Part shown: in pieces, positions 43,912-51,637 of the stretch
Layout: each line of letters opens with the position of its first letter
Position numbering within the stretch: position 1 is the first letter of the stretch
Origin: Bryobacterales bacterium
GTDB taxonomy: Bacteria > Acidobacteriota > Terriglobia > Bryobacterales > Bryobacteraceae
Reading direction: 5' to 3'
Assembly (NCBI GenBank): GCA_016716385.1
Contig: JADJWL010000025.1
Span: 372,001-436,000, forward strand
Length of the DNA stretch: 64,000 nt
Made by a program: the position numbers and the translations under genes
The notes under the pieces: generated by a model
The model's database searches: none
The model's input: only the letters and a program-made list of their open reading frames with translations
Told to the model about the DNA's origin: nothing

Positions 43912-45411
43912 CTACTCTACGAAGGCGCTCAAACTGGTTGGTGGCGAAAGCGCGGAGCCGCTTTCGTACGCGCCGATATCGGAGCCCAACCCGCTGGGCC
44001 GGGCAACCGAATTGATACTCGAAGCGAATGGACTGCCGAGGCTGGTTGCAGCATCAAGCGCGGCACTGGCCGGCAGAAGGGAGTATCCTTCCGTGTTCGG
44101 CCGGAGATCGATCCCGAACGTTCCGATGAACCCTGTAGGCACCTCAGCGGGATTCTTCAACCCCGGATTCGTTCCCTGAAGAAGATTGGATGCCAAGTGG
44201 GTAATCGCGGAGGCGCGCCGGAGTTGTGTCCCCGGGAAGACAACGATATTGTTGATGAAATCGAACCGCTGCACGGTTGACGCGTGGCTCCCCAGGTCGA
44301 CGAAGGCGCTATAGAACGTGTTGTGATACACGAGGAGGGTGAGACCGCCACTGTTGCCGTCCAGGGAGAGGCCGCCCGTCTGGGAATTGTTCAACAGCAG
44401 GTTGTTGTATACCTTGAGGTCCTTGGCGCCTTTTTTATACAGCCGGATAATGCCGTTGTCATCCTGCGTTGTCAGAATGTTATTGCGAACGTGAACATTG
44501 GCTGCGCCGCGCTGCGAACCGTTGTTCTCCGGGCCACTGAAGAACACGGCCGACGAATTGACATTGTGGACATAGCAGTTTTCGATCACGGAATCGTAGA
44601 CCCAACCTTTGACAACGATCCCATGTCCCTCGTAGTATCCCGGGTCCTGGCCGGTGTTGAACACTTCGCAACCTCGGATGAGAACCTTGCCCACGCGATC
44701 CTGGACACCGTCTCCCGGGTAGAGGACGATGGCATCGCGGGAGATATCGTGGACGGTCGCATTCAAAATCTCGACGTTCTCGGTGAGGCCTGCGTCGCCT
44801 CCCCAGTTACTGACGGCGATTCCGTATTTGTATTCACCGTTTGCCTGGCGGCTGGCAATCCGTCCGACGTCCACGTTCTCAACCCGTTTCACGGCGCCGT
44901 TCATCAGTTGCCAATAGCGGTGGTTGATGTCGATCCCGGTCGCGACGCGGTGATTCGCATCGATATTGAAGCCGCGGAGCACGGTCGGCTGGGTTGGATG
45001 ATCGCGAAAACGGACAACTCCGGCGTCGAGTCCGGCCGCCGCCCGGATCGTCGCCCGCCCCTGGGCTAGTCCATCGGCCGCCCAGGAATCGCCCACGTAG
45101 GTGACGCCGCCCGTCAGGTACAAGCCCTGCTGACCCGTGACATCCCAGGTGCCCCGGCGGTCGAAGTATACGGTGTCCCCCGGGCGGAGAATGACAGAGC
45201 CCGAGTAGGCGCTCATCCCCGGGGAGTACCTCCAGGGGGCCAATGGGCTCGTGCCGGCGTTGTTGTCATTGCCTTCGGTGAAGTTCACGTAGTAGGTAGC
45301 GGCACACCCCGGCACCGCGAGAGCGGCGGCAAGACCCAACCCCCAGGCTGATCGGTGACCGATCAGCCTCGCCGTTCGCCAGAAGCGTCGCCAGAATGCG
45401 TCCGGTTGCAC
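43912..45411 (-). CDS. Secreted right-handed parallel beta-helix protein (1)
   Basis: 499 residues from a GTG start. A membrane/export segment (SAWGLGLAAALAVPG) is followed by TYYVNFTEGNDNNAGTSPLAPW, the typical opening of right-handed beta-helix proteins such as DUF1565 members. Repeats with buried strands follow: ENVEILNATVHDISRDAI, KVLIRGCEVFNTGQDPGYYE, DSVIENCYVHNVNSSAV, NVHVRNNILTTQDDNGI, DLKVYNNLLLNNSQT, TLLVYHNTFYSAFVDL. It ends in GSDIGAYESGSALSPPTSLSAFVE, whose last segment matches the end of the next beta-helix protein. Fold resembles polysaccharide lyases and tailspike depolymerases; it could cut or bind the polymer made here. No catalytic residues can be assigned. Confidence 0.85.
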   Translation of the reverse strand: MQPDAFWRRFWRTARLIGHRSAWGLGLAAALAVPGCAATYYVNFTEGNDNNAGTSPLAPWRYSPGMSAYSGSVILRPGDTVYFDRRGTWDVTGQQGLYLTGGVTYVGDSWAADGLAQGRATIRAAAGLDAGVVRFRDHPTQPTVLRGFNIDANHRVATGIDINHRYWQLMNGAVKRVENVDVGRIASRQANGEYKYGIAVSNWGGDAGLTENVEILNATVHDISRDAIVLYPGDGVQDRVGKVLIRGCEVFNTGQDPGYYEGHGIVVKGWVYDSVIENCYVHNVNSSAVFFSGPENNGSQRGAANVHVRNNILTTQDDNGIIRLYKKGAKDLKVYNNLLLNNSQTGGLSLDGNSGGLTLLVYHNTFYSAFVDLGSHASTVQRFDFINNIVVFPGTQLRRASAITHLASNLLQGTNPGLKNPAEVPTGFIGTFGIDLRPNTEGYSLLPASAALDAATSLGSPFASSINSVARPSGLGSDIGAYESGSALSPPTSLSAFVE

Positions 45412-45420
45412 GGTCTTGCC

Positions 45421-46695
45421 CTACTGCAGGACGGCGCTAAGATTGGTGGGCGCCGCCGGCGGGGGGGGTGGCGGAACCGTGGTCCCGGACCGGAGCGGGT
45501 GGGGATACGGATACGCGGCGTATCCGGGCTTCGGCGTTCCGGTATTCACCGCGTCTCTCCCCCATTGAAAGAATGTCGAGAACGTGAACCCGCAAGGATT
45601 CCCCCAGTTCCAGCCTGCCGCAACTGCCAGGGTCCCGGTATTGCCCCAAATATAGATGGGGTCTGTGACGTATCCACTGCCGTTGTGGCTCTGGCCGAGC
45701 TGGTGGGGCACTGGATAGCGCGTGTTGGCGCAAGAACCCTGTGGCCGGACATCCTCGGCTCCGCGAATCGTCAGAACGAGTTCTGACTTATCCCCCCAGT
45801 GGGATCCGGCGATGTTTGCGATCTGATTATTGAAGATGACGCCCGTACCCCCGCGGATCCAGATCGCCCAATTCTGGTTCGCGATTTGGGTCGTTCCACC
45901 GGGGTGCAGGAAGGTGTTGTTATAGACCTCGAAGTGACGGACCCCAATTGGGGACGTCGACCGGCCGTGCGTATTGAACGACGAGTAGGTCAAGGTATTG
46001 TGGCGGTAGACGACTCGCGTCGAGTCGTCGGCATCGATGCCTTGGTTCGTCCCGCCGAAGAACGTGTTGTCCTCGATATAGTGATTCCACTTGCCTGAGG
46101 AATCACGATTCCCCAGACTGTCGGCGATTGACCAGGAGCCACCCGAATCGCCATCGTCTTTCGGCTGAATGAACGAATCGTCCCATCCCCCGTTAAACGT
46201 GTTATTTGCAATGATCACGCCACCGGCAACCTTCAGAGCCAGCAGCCCGGTGTCGCTGATCGTGAACGCGTTGCCATCGATCAGCACCGGCTCGGCGCTC
46301 CGCCAGGATCCGAGTACGGTCATACCTTTGCTGCTGTTGCCCCCGCCGTTCTTGGTGAAGCTGAAGCCCGAGATGCGCGTGAGGCCGGCGGATTGCTTCG
46401 TGATGTTGTTGTTGCCGCTCAGGTTAATGTTCGTTTGGCCCGTCCCTGCGCCCCGCAGGTGGATGGCCTTATTCACAGAAAGGCCAGACCACGAGCAAGA
46501 CCCGGCAGGGACCGCCACGATGTCTGCGTGCGCGGCCGAGTTAATCGCCGCCTGGACGTCCCCGGTGGAGCAGGAAGCCGCCTGCCGGGTTGCCGCTAAC
46601 AACCCGTGGCTCGTCGCGCCGCCCATCAGGGCGGCCAGGAACAGGATCAGGGCGGGACAGAAGTTGACCGTCTTGGATCGAATGGAGTGCCTCAT
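45421..46695 (-). CDS. Secreted right-handed parallel beta-helix protein (2)
   Basis: 424 residues from the ATG of MRHSIRSKTVNFCPALILFLA; the frame stays open upstream, but this start follows the recognisable promoter by about 80 bases. A signal peptide is followed by SCSTGDVQAAINSAAHADIVAVPAGSCSW, the N-cap of parallel beta-helices. Helix turns include ISGFSFTKNGGGN, VLIDGNAFTISDTGLLALK, GVIIANNTFNG, HYIEDNTFFGGTNQGID, HFEVYNNTFLH and GVIFNNQIANI. The C-terminus is a proline run (TTVPPPPPPAAPTNLSAVLQ), sharing a motif with the neighbouring beta-helix protein. Probably a secreted lyase-like or tailspike-like protein, substrate unknown. Confidence 0.83.
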   Translation of the reverse strand: MRHSIRSKTVNFCPALILFLAALMGGATSHGLLAATRQAASCSTGDVQAAINSAAHADIVAVPAGSCSWSGLSVNKAIHLRGAGTGQTNINLSGNNNITKQSAGLTRISGFSFTKNGGGNSSKGMTVLGSWRSAEPVLIDGNAFTISDTGLLALKVAGGVIIANNTFNGGWDDSFIQPKDDGDSGGSWSIADSLGNRDSSGKWNHYIEDNTFFGGTNQGIDADDSTRVVYRHNTLTYSSFNTHGRSTSPIGVRHFEVYNNTFLHPGGTTQIANQNWAIWIRGGTGVIFNNQIANIAGSHWGDKSELVLTIRGAEDVRPQGSCANTRYPVPHQLGQSHNGSGYVTDPIYIWGNTGTLAVAAGWNWGNPCGFTFSTFFQWGRDAVNTGTPKPGYAAYPYPHPLRSGTTVPPPPPPAAPTNLSAVLQ

Positions 46696-46780
46696 CAGGT
46701 GGTCCTCTGGCTGTAAAGGAGATCGTCGGCCGGGGAGGACGGGACCATAGGAATTGCCCCCTAGCGGCGACATTCCTCGT

Positions 46781-46809
46781 ATCGTAGAGGGTACTAGTAC
46801 TTTTGTCAA
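46781..46809 (-). promoter_or_regulatory. Strong sigma-70-type promoter with palindromic spacer
   Basis: On the minus strand a perfect TTGACA (-35, at 46809-46804) and TACGAT (-10, at 46786-46781) are 17 bases apart. The spacer carries a perfect 10-base palindrome GTACTAGTAC (46800-46791). The transcript would start about 80 bases before the second beta-helix gene, inside the long locus. The palindrome could be an operator for a regulator; none is identified. Confidence 0.7.
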
Positions 46810-46867
46810 ATGTCTCCGCCGAGGCAGTACTTCTCCGGCACAGACTAAGGCGAGTCCATGCCCCGCA

Positions 46868-47950
46868 TCAAAGCGCGCCTTGAACGCCCTGCAACGACTC
46901 CGGCGCCGCCCCCCATCCATATACTTGACTGCGTTCCTCGGAGAGGGCAGGATCGTAGGCCTCTTCAGGTTCGTACACGACGATCTCGCTGCCCTTGGTA
47001 GAGAATCGAAACGGGATACACAGCAAGTGCTGGAGAGCCTCCCGGAGAGCGGCACGGCGGTCCGGCGGAACGTAGAACAGCATGAAGCCGCCCCCTCCGG
47101 CTCCAAGCAGCTTGCCGCCCAACGCGCCCGCGCGGATGCCGGCCTCGTAGATGTCGTCCAGCTGAGGATTGCTGATCCTTGTCGTCAAGGACCGCTTGAG
47201 CTGCCAGCTCTCATGGAGCAACCGGCCGAATTCGTCGAGGCTCCGGTTCGGGCCCCCCAGGATCTTCTCTGCCTCATCCACCATGGCAAGCATGTCTGTC
47301 AGCTCCCGGCCACGCTGCGGTGTCAACCGGATCTGGTCCTGGGCAATCTCCGAAGCCGTCCGGGCAAACCCCGTGAAAAACAAGGCGAGGTGCCCTTCCA
47401 ACTCCTTGAGCCGCCGTGGGTCGACGGCCAGGCGGGCGACGTCAATTTCGCCGTCGGTGCGGAAGTCGATTCGATTGAAGCCGCCATAGGCCGCGCTCAC
47501 TTGGTCCTGCGCGCCGACGTTCTCCCGGAGCAGGTCCTGTTCCACGTGTATCGCCTCACGTGCCAGAGTGCGCTTATCGCGGATCTGCCCCTTGAGGGCA
47601 TACATGCCATGCAGCAGGCCAACGGTAAAGGCCGAACTCGTTCCCAGACCCGACCGGGCCGGCAGATCGGCCACGTGATGCACTTCCACCCCCTCATGGA
47701 TCCCCAGATACTTCAGACATCCCCGGACCGACGGATGCTCGATACTCCCGTTGTCGGTCACATTTTCAACCCTGGAGTACGAGACCCTGCTACGGTAATC
47801 GAAGAATGGAGGCATCCATCTGCATGTGATATAGCAACACTTGTCGATCGTCGTGGAGATCACCGCGCCTCCTCTCTCCCGATACCATACGGGGTAGTCG
47901 GTACCTCCTCCGAAAAACGAAATCCTCAATGGAGTCCGTGTGATCACCAT
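46868..47950 (-). CDS. hddA: D-glycero-alpha-D-manno-heptose 7-phosphate kinase
   Basis: 360 residues. GHMP kinase: MVITRTPLRISFFGGGTDYP (N-terminal substrate block of HddA-type enzymes), ADLPARSGLGTSSAFTVGLL (ATP-binding P-X3-GLGSS-like loop) and AGALGGKLLGAGGGGFMLFY (motif 3). HddA phosphorylates carbon 1 of D-glycero-alpha-D-manno-heptose 7-phosphate. With gmhA, gmhB and hddC about 8-10 kb downstream in the same direction, a full GDP-heptose route is present. The ATG has a GGGAGGA ribosome binding site. Between this gene and the preceding beta-helix gene, the 172-base gap contains the promoter noted separately. Confidence 0.93.
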   Translation of the reverse strand: MVITRTPLRISFFGGGTDYPVWYRERGGAVISTTIDKCCYITCRWMPPFFDYRSRVSYSRVENVTDNGSIEHPSVRGCLKYLGIHEGVEVHHVADLPARSGLGTSSAFTVGLLHGMYALKGQIRDKRTLAREAIHVEQDLLRENVGAQDQVSAAYGGFNRIDFRTDGEIDVARLAVDPRRLKELEGHLALFFTGFARTASEIAQDQIRLTPQRGRELTDMLAMVDEAEKILGGPNRSLDEFGRLLHESWQLKRSLTTRISNPQLDDIYEAGIRAGALGGKLLGAGGGGFMLFYVPPDRRAALREALQHLLCIPFRFSTKGSEIVVYEPEEAYDPALSEERSQVYGWGAAPESLQGVQGAL

Positions 47951-48011
47951 ATTGTTTCCTCCCTAAACGAGCACTTCGTTCCGCCGGGTGTTTCTTTCGG
48001 CGACCTTGCCC

Positions 48012-49037
48012 TCATCTCAGTTCCCAGACCGGTCTGACTCCGGCCACGCGGTCGGTGTGACTCAGAACCCGGTCGATCATCCTCTGCGCCGACCACCGGA
48101 GCAAGCGCGATCCCGACTGAGCCCGTTTGGCGGCACTCCACCCAAGCAAGCCTCTGATCCAGGAATACTTCCAGGACAGATCCGGCACGGCGAGCGCCTG
48201 ACCGAGCTCCCCCGCCAGAGCATGGACCTCTTCGACGATATCCGGCTGTTCGGGATAGAAATGGATCAGCCAGTTCTGCAGGTATTGACCGCACGCTCTC
48301 CTCGCGCACTCGCTGTCCTCCATGGATAGGAGGTGGTGAACATGCAACTTCATGGACCGCCACTGGACGGCACATTTCTTCGCCGAGTGCCCGATGTAGC
48401 TAACGCTGGAGGCTCCGGTGTTGCGGTAGTACACCTTCGCACCATCTACGAACTTCACGCCGGTGCTGCAGCGCAGGACGCGGCAAAAATACTCTCCATC
48501 GTCGTCGACGATCAGTTCCGGGTCCCACGGCCCGGCGGCTTCGGTCAACTCGCGGCTGACCAGCCAGGTGCCGGTTTGCATATGGGCGTTGAACTGCAAC
48601 TTTCGCAGCAGCCACTCTGCGGGACCCAGGTCCGCCCACAACTCGTTCGGAATGAACTCGGCGTTCGCCGGGCGGTACAGGAAGTATCCCCATGGCCCAG
48701 ACAACAACTGGGTCGCGCTGCCCCGCACCGCCATCTGTCTTTCGATTTTGACCGGTGAGAGCAGATCATCGGCGTCCAGCCACTGAATGTACTGCCCTTG
48801 GCTGTGCCGGTACGCCTCGTTCCGGGCGGACGCGGCACCGCGGTTGTCCTGTCGGTAGACGCGGACTCCGTCCGGCTCGAACGACTTCGCAACCTCTACA
48901 GTGCGGTCGGTAGAACCGTCGTCGACGACGATAACCTCGGTCTCCTTCCAGGTCTGCGACAATGCGGAGCGCAGACAGTCGCCGATCCATTTTTCGGCGT
49001 TGAACGACGGAATCAGTATCGAAACCAGAGGATCCAC
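48012..49037 (-). CDS. Family 2 glycosyltransferase
   Basis: 341 residues. GT-A fold: VSILIPSFNAEKWIGDCLRS, VIVVDDGSTDRTVEVAKSF, GAASARNEAYRHSQGQYIQW and LDADDLLSPVKIERQM with the D-x-D-D site. An acidic segment DPELIVDDDGEYFCRVLRC in the second half corresponds to the catalytic base/acceptor region. It lies three bases before the GT4 gene's stop, in the same direction, so both probably build the same repeat unit. A GAGG-like ribosome binding site is weak. Donor and acceptor unknown. Confidence 0.9.
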   Translation of the reverse strand: MDPLVSILIPSFNAEKWIGDCLRSALSQTWKETEVIVVDDGSTDRTVEVAKSFEPDGVRVYRQDNRGAASARNEAYRHSQGQYIQWLDADDLLSPVKIERQMAVRGSATQLLSGPWGYFLYRPANAEFIPNELWADLGPAEWLLRKLQFNAHMQTGTWLVSRELTEAAGPWDPELIVDDDGEYFCRVLRCSTGVKFVDGAKVYYRNTGASSVSYIGHSAKKCAVQWRSMKLHVHHLLSMEDSECARRACGQYLQNWLIHFYPEQPDIVEEVHALAGELGQALAVPDLSWKYSWIRGLLGWSAAKRAQSGSRLLRWSAQRMIDRVLSHTDRVAGVRPVWELR

Positions 49038-49040
49038 GGC

Positions 49041-50246
49041 CTACCCTTCCTCCACTCGGGCATAGACGCCCGTAGTCGCCTCCGCCACAGAAGCCCAAGA
49101 GTAGCGCCGGCCAGCATACTCTCGAATGAATCCTCGGGCCGTGTCAAGGTTCTTGTACAGGTCGCTCGCGAAGTACTCCCCGATCGCATGTGCGAGCGAA
49201 ACGGCATTCCGTGGCTCACATAGGAACCCGGTCTGACCTTCCATGATTTCCTCACGAAACGCACCCACGTCCGAGGCAATTACTGGCAGACCGAAGCTGT
49301 AGCTTAAGAACATGACGCCGCTCTGATAGATATCGCAGTACGGCAGCACGGCGGCATCCGCGGCCTTGAAGTACAGTTCAGCCTCATCGTCCGCGATGTA
49401 CTGAAGTTTTTTCAGAACGCGATCCTGGATCGGTCCCTCCTTGATCTGTGCCTGAATTCGCTCCCAGTACCCGCGGCTCTCTTTCTTCGGCTCCCCTGCG
49501 ATGATCAATCGGTATTGGGAAAGACCGTCGGACGATAGCTTCTCGACAGCCTGGACTAGATACTCCAAACCTTTGTACGGTTGTATCCGCCCGAAGAACA
49601 GGAGTATTCTCTCATTGGCACCGATCCCCAAAGTCCGCCTTGCCTGTTCGGGGGTCAGGTCTGTATTGGCTACCGCGTTGTTGATCCCGAATGGGATGAC
49701 GGTAACCTTGTCGAGCGCGGTCTTGAACTCTCTTGCCAATTCTTCCCGCATGCCGGCCGTGTGAACGAAAATGTGGTCTGTCAGCCGGTACTGAACGCCA
49801 AGTGTCAAACGGTTCAGCCAGGTATCGTTGCCATCGCGTTTGGCCGTGTTCACGTTATGGGCCGTCAGCACGACACGCTTCCCGGAAGCCTTGTACAGGC
49901 ACATCAGCAGCAGGCGGTCAATGACGGGAACTTTGGTATTCCAGAGAATATGGAACACCCGCGCCCTAGACGTCAGAGCGTGCCTGACGAGACGCAGGTA
50001 GAGGCCGGCAAGGCGGGTTACCCGCACTGCGAGATTCGTCGTCGGCTGCCAGCCGCGCTGGAAATTGAGGAACGTAAGACCCGGCGTCGTATGCATCTCC
50101 GGACTGTCTACCTCGTCGCTCCCCACCACTTCCAACCTGACGCCGCGCGCTCCCAGCGCCATGGACAGACCGTAGGCGTAGGGCCGGTCGAACCCACCGG
50201 TGAGGATTGCTACTTTGGGGACAGAAGAGTTGCCGTTGCGCATCAT
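49041..50246 (-). CDS. Family 4 glycosyltransferase
   Basis: 401 residues. The ATG overlaps the stop of the polymerase/ligase gene (ATGATGA). GT-B fold: VPKVAILTGGFDRPYAYGLS at the start, RVVLTAHNVNTAKRDGNDTW, VTVIPFGINNAVANTDL at the linker, ILLFFGRIQPYKGLEYLVQA and AVLPYCDIYQSGVMFLSYSFGLPVIAS, where the E-x7-E motif is replaced by a Y/S-rich variant. Retaining transfer is expected for the family. Position right after the polymerase gene suggests it works on the lipid-linked repeat unit. Confidence 0.9.
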   Translation of the reverse strand: MMRNGNSSVPKVAILTGGFDRPYAYGLSMALGARGVRLEVVGSDEVDSPEMHTTPGLTFLNFQRGWQPTTNLAVRVTRLAGLYLRLVRHALTSRARVFHILWNTKVPVIDRLLLMCLYKASGKRVVLTAHNVNTAKRDGNDTWLNRLTLGVQYRLTDHIFVHTAGMREELAREFKTALDKVTVIPFGINNAVANTDLTPEQARRTLGIGANERILLFFGRIQPYKGLEYLVQAVEKLSSDGLSQYRLIIAGEPKKESRGYWERIQAQIKEGPIQDRVLKKLQYIADDEAELYFKAADAAVLPYCDIYQSGVMFLSYSFGLPVIASDVGAFREEIMEGQTGFLCEPRNAVSLAHAIGEYFASDLYKNLDTARGFIREYAGRRYSWASVAEATTGVYARVEEG

Positions 50247-51631
50247 CGTGACTGTTGGGGCTGCAGGGCCGTGGAAGCATTTTCGCCGACTCTCGGCGGT
50301 TGAACCGGCGCCGCGGTGCGCATCCGCTTTCTGGCGCCAACCAGACTGACGGACGCAAGCAGTAGGAACAACCATGGGATGTTCTGCACCCGGAAGGTGG
50401 CCTCGGTGAAGTTATACGGAATGGCGACGACCGTGTAGGCAACCATGAGTCCACCCCACATCTGCCCCGCTTTCACGGCAGCGATGGCCCTCCCGTATGC
50501 GGACAGGATGACCCAGCTCAGGAGGCCAAGCCCGATCCATCCAAGATTCAAGAAGACCTCAATGTAACCGTTGTGTGCCTGCGTGGGGCGCCACCAGAAA
50601 ATGCTCCACAACCCCTGCAGCCGTGGACCAAGCCAGAAGCTCTCGAACCCCGCGCCAATGAAGGGATTCTCGCGTATTTCCAGCACCTTCTCCCATAATT
50701 CAGTTCTGCCGGTGAGAGTCGAATCCCGTTCCAGCACTCCCAGCGCGGAACTCCCGATATCCAGGAAGAGCGCCGCATACGCAGTGCCAATCATCGCAAG
50801 GACCAACGTGTGGATCAGGACCGGCCGCCTCGCAACCCAACGCATCTGAGTAGCCACCAGGATGATCACCCCCATCGCCAGGCAACTCATGGAGGTTGCC
50901 GACCGGGCCATTAGAAGCAAATAGCCGGCCATCCCGATTCCCAGAAGAGGGACAAGCAGTGACGCGGCGCTCCTTCGGGGCCGCTTCCAATTCACCAGGG
51001 CCAGCCAGATCAAGGCCAGCCCCCAATAGAGGCAGATCGCGCCAAGTCCGTTCTTGTTGTAGCTGATGCCCCGGAAGAATGGCGTTCCCGTCCAGAATTC
51101 ATAGCCGCGGCCGATGGCGGGGAAATACTTGATCAGGACGACACTCATCGGCAGCAGGATGAAGCCCGGCCAGGCGAGGAAGCGCTTCAGGGCTCCGAGA
51201 GGATTCGGATCCGTGACCACGATCAGAACCATCATCAGATCGCCGGCCAGTTTCACCCAGCGTTTGAACCCGACGAACGGAGCATCGGACCACGCCAGGC
51301 TGGCCAGGCAATAGCCAACGAAGACGAGCACCGGGAGATTCCTCCGCACAAGGGCCAACACCGCCTTCCGACGGCCGATCAGGACCAGGAACGCCGCGAA
51401 CTGGAGTGCCAGGAACGTCAGACGGTCCAGTTCGCTGCCGTCCGCCAACTGGTCGGCTGACGCCGTCGGGCTGATGCCGAACCACATCGACACTGGCCGG
51501 GAGGCGAGGATCGAGACGTAGATGACCGGTATCCAGAGCGCGATCGAGGCTCTGCCCTTGTCGCGGATACCGAGATAGAAGAACCCGATGATCCCGGCGA
51601 TCGTCACCAGCAGTGCAAGTTGGCTCGGCAT
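50243..51631 (-). CDS. O-antigen ligase/polymerase family membrane protein (Wzy/WaaL)
   Basis: 462 residues with about ten to twelve membrane segments. The Wzy_C signature is present: SYNKNGLGAICLYWGLALIW (N-x2-G region), ARSATSMSCLAMGVIILVAT (R-x-A-T-like loop) and the periplasmic loop with STLTGRTELWEKVLEIRENP, GAGFESFW and AHNGYIEVFLNLGWIG, including the histidine of the H-N-x-Y motif typical for this superfamily. It may polymerise repeat units (Wzy) or ligate chains (WaaL); as the locus also has a flippase and tyrosine kinase, polymerase is favoured. Confidence 0.88.
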   Translation of the reverse strand: MPSQLALLVTIAGIIGFFYLGIRDKGRASIALWIPVIYVSILASRPVSMWFGISPTASADQLADGSELDRLTFLALQFAAFLVLIGRRKAVLALVRRNLPVLVFVGYCLASLAWSDAPFVGFKRWVKLAGDLMMVLIVVTDPNPLGALKRFLAWPGFILLPMSVVLIKYFPAIGRGYEFWTGTPFFRGISYNKNGLGAICLYWGLALIWLALVNWKRPRRSAASLLVPLLGIGMAGYLLLMARSATSMSCLAMGVIILVATQMRWVARRPVLIHTLVLAMIGTAYAALFLDIGSSALGVLERDSTLTGRTELWEKVLEIRENPFIGAGFESFWLGPRLQGLWSIFWWRPTQAHNGYIEVFLNLGWIGLGLLSWVILSAYGRAIAAVKAGQMWGGLMVAYTVVAIPYNFTEATFRVQNIPWLFLLLASVSLVGARKRMRTAAPVQPPRVGENASTALQPQQSR

Positions 51632-51637
51632 AGTCCA

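Noticed and set aside
47960..48010. Short inverted repeat CGCCG / CGGCG between hddA and the GT2 gene as a terminator
   Set aside because: A 5-base stem with an 11-base loop and no T-run is not enough; the genes appear co-transcribed.
46754..48037. Long plus-strand open frame of 427 codons antisense to hddA
   Set aside because: It reads low-complexity, arginine- and proline-rich sequence with no family features, opposite a clear GHMP kinase. A typical shadow in GC-rich DNA.
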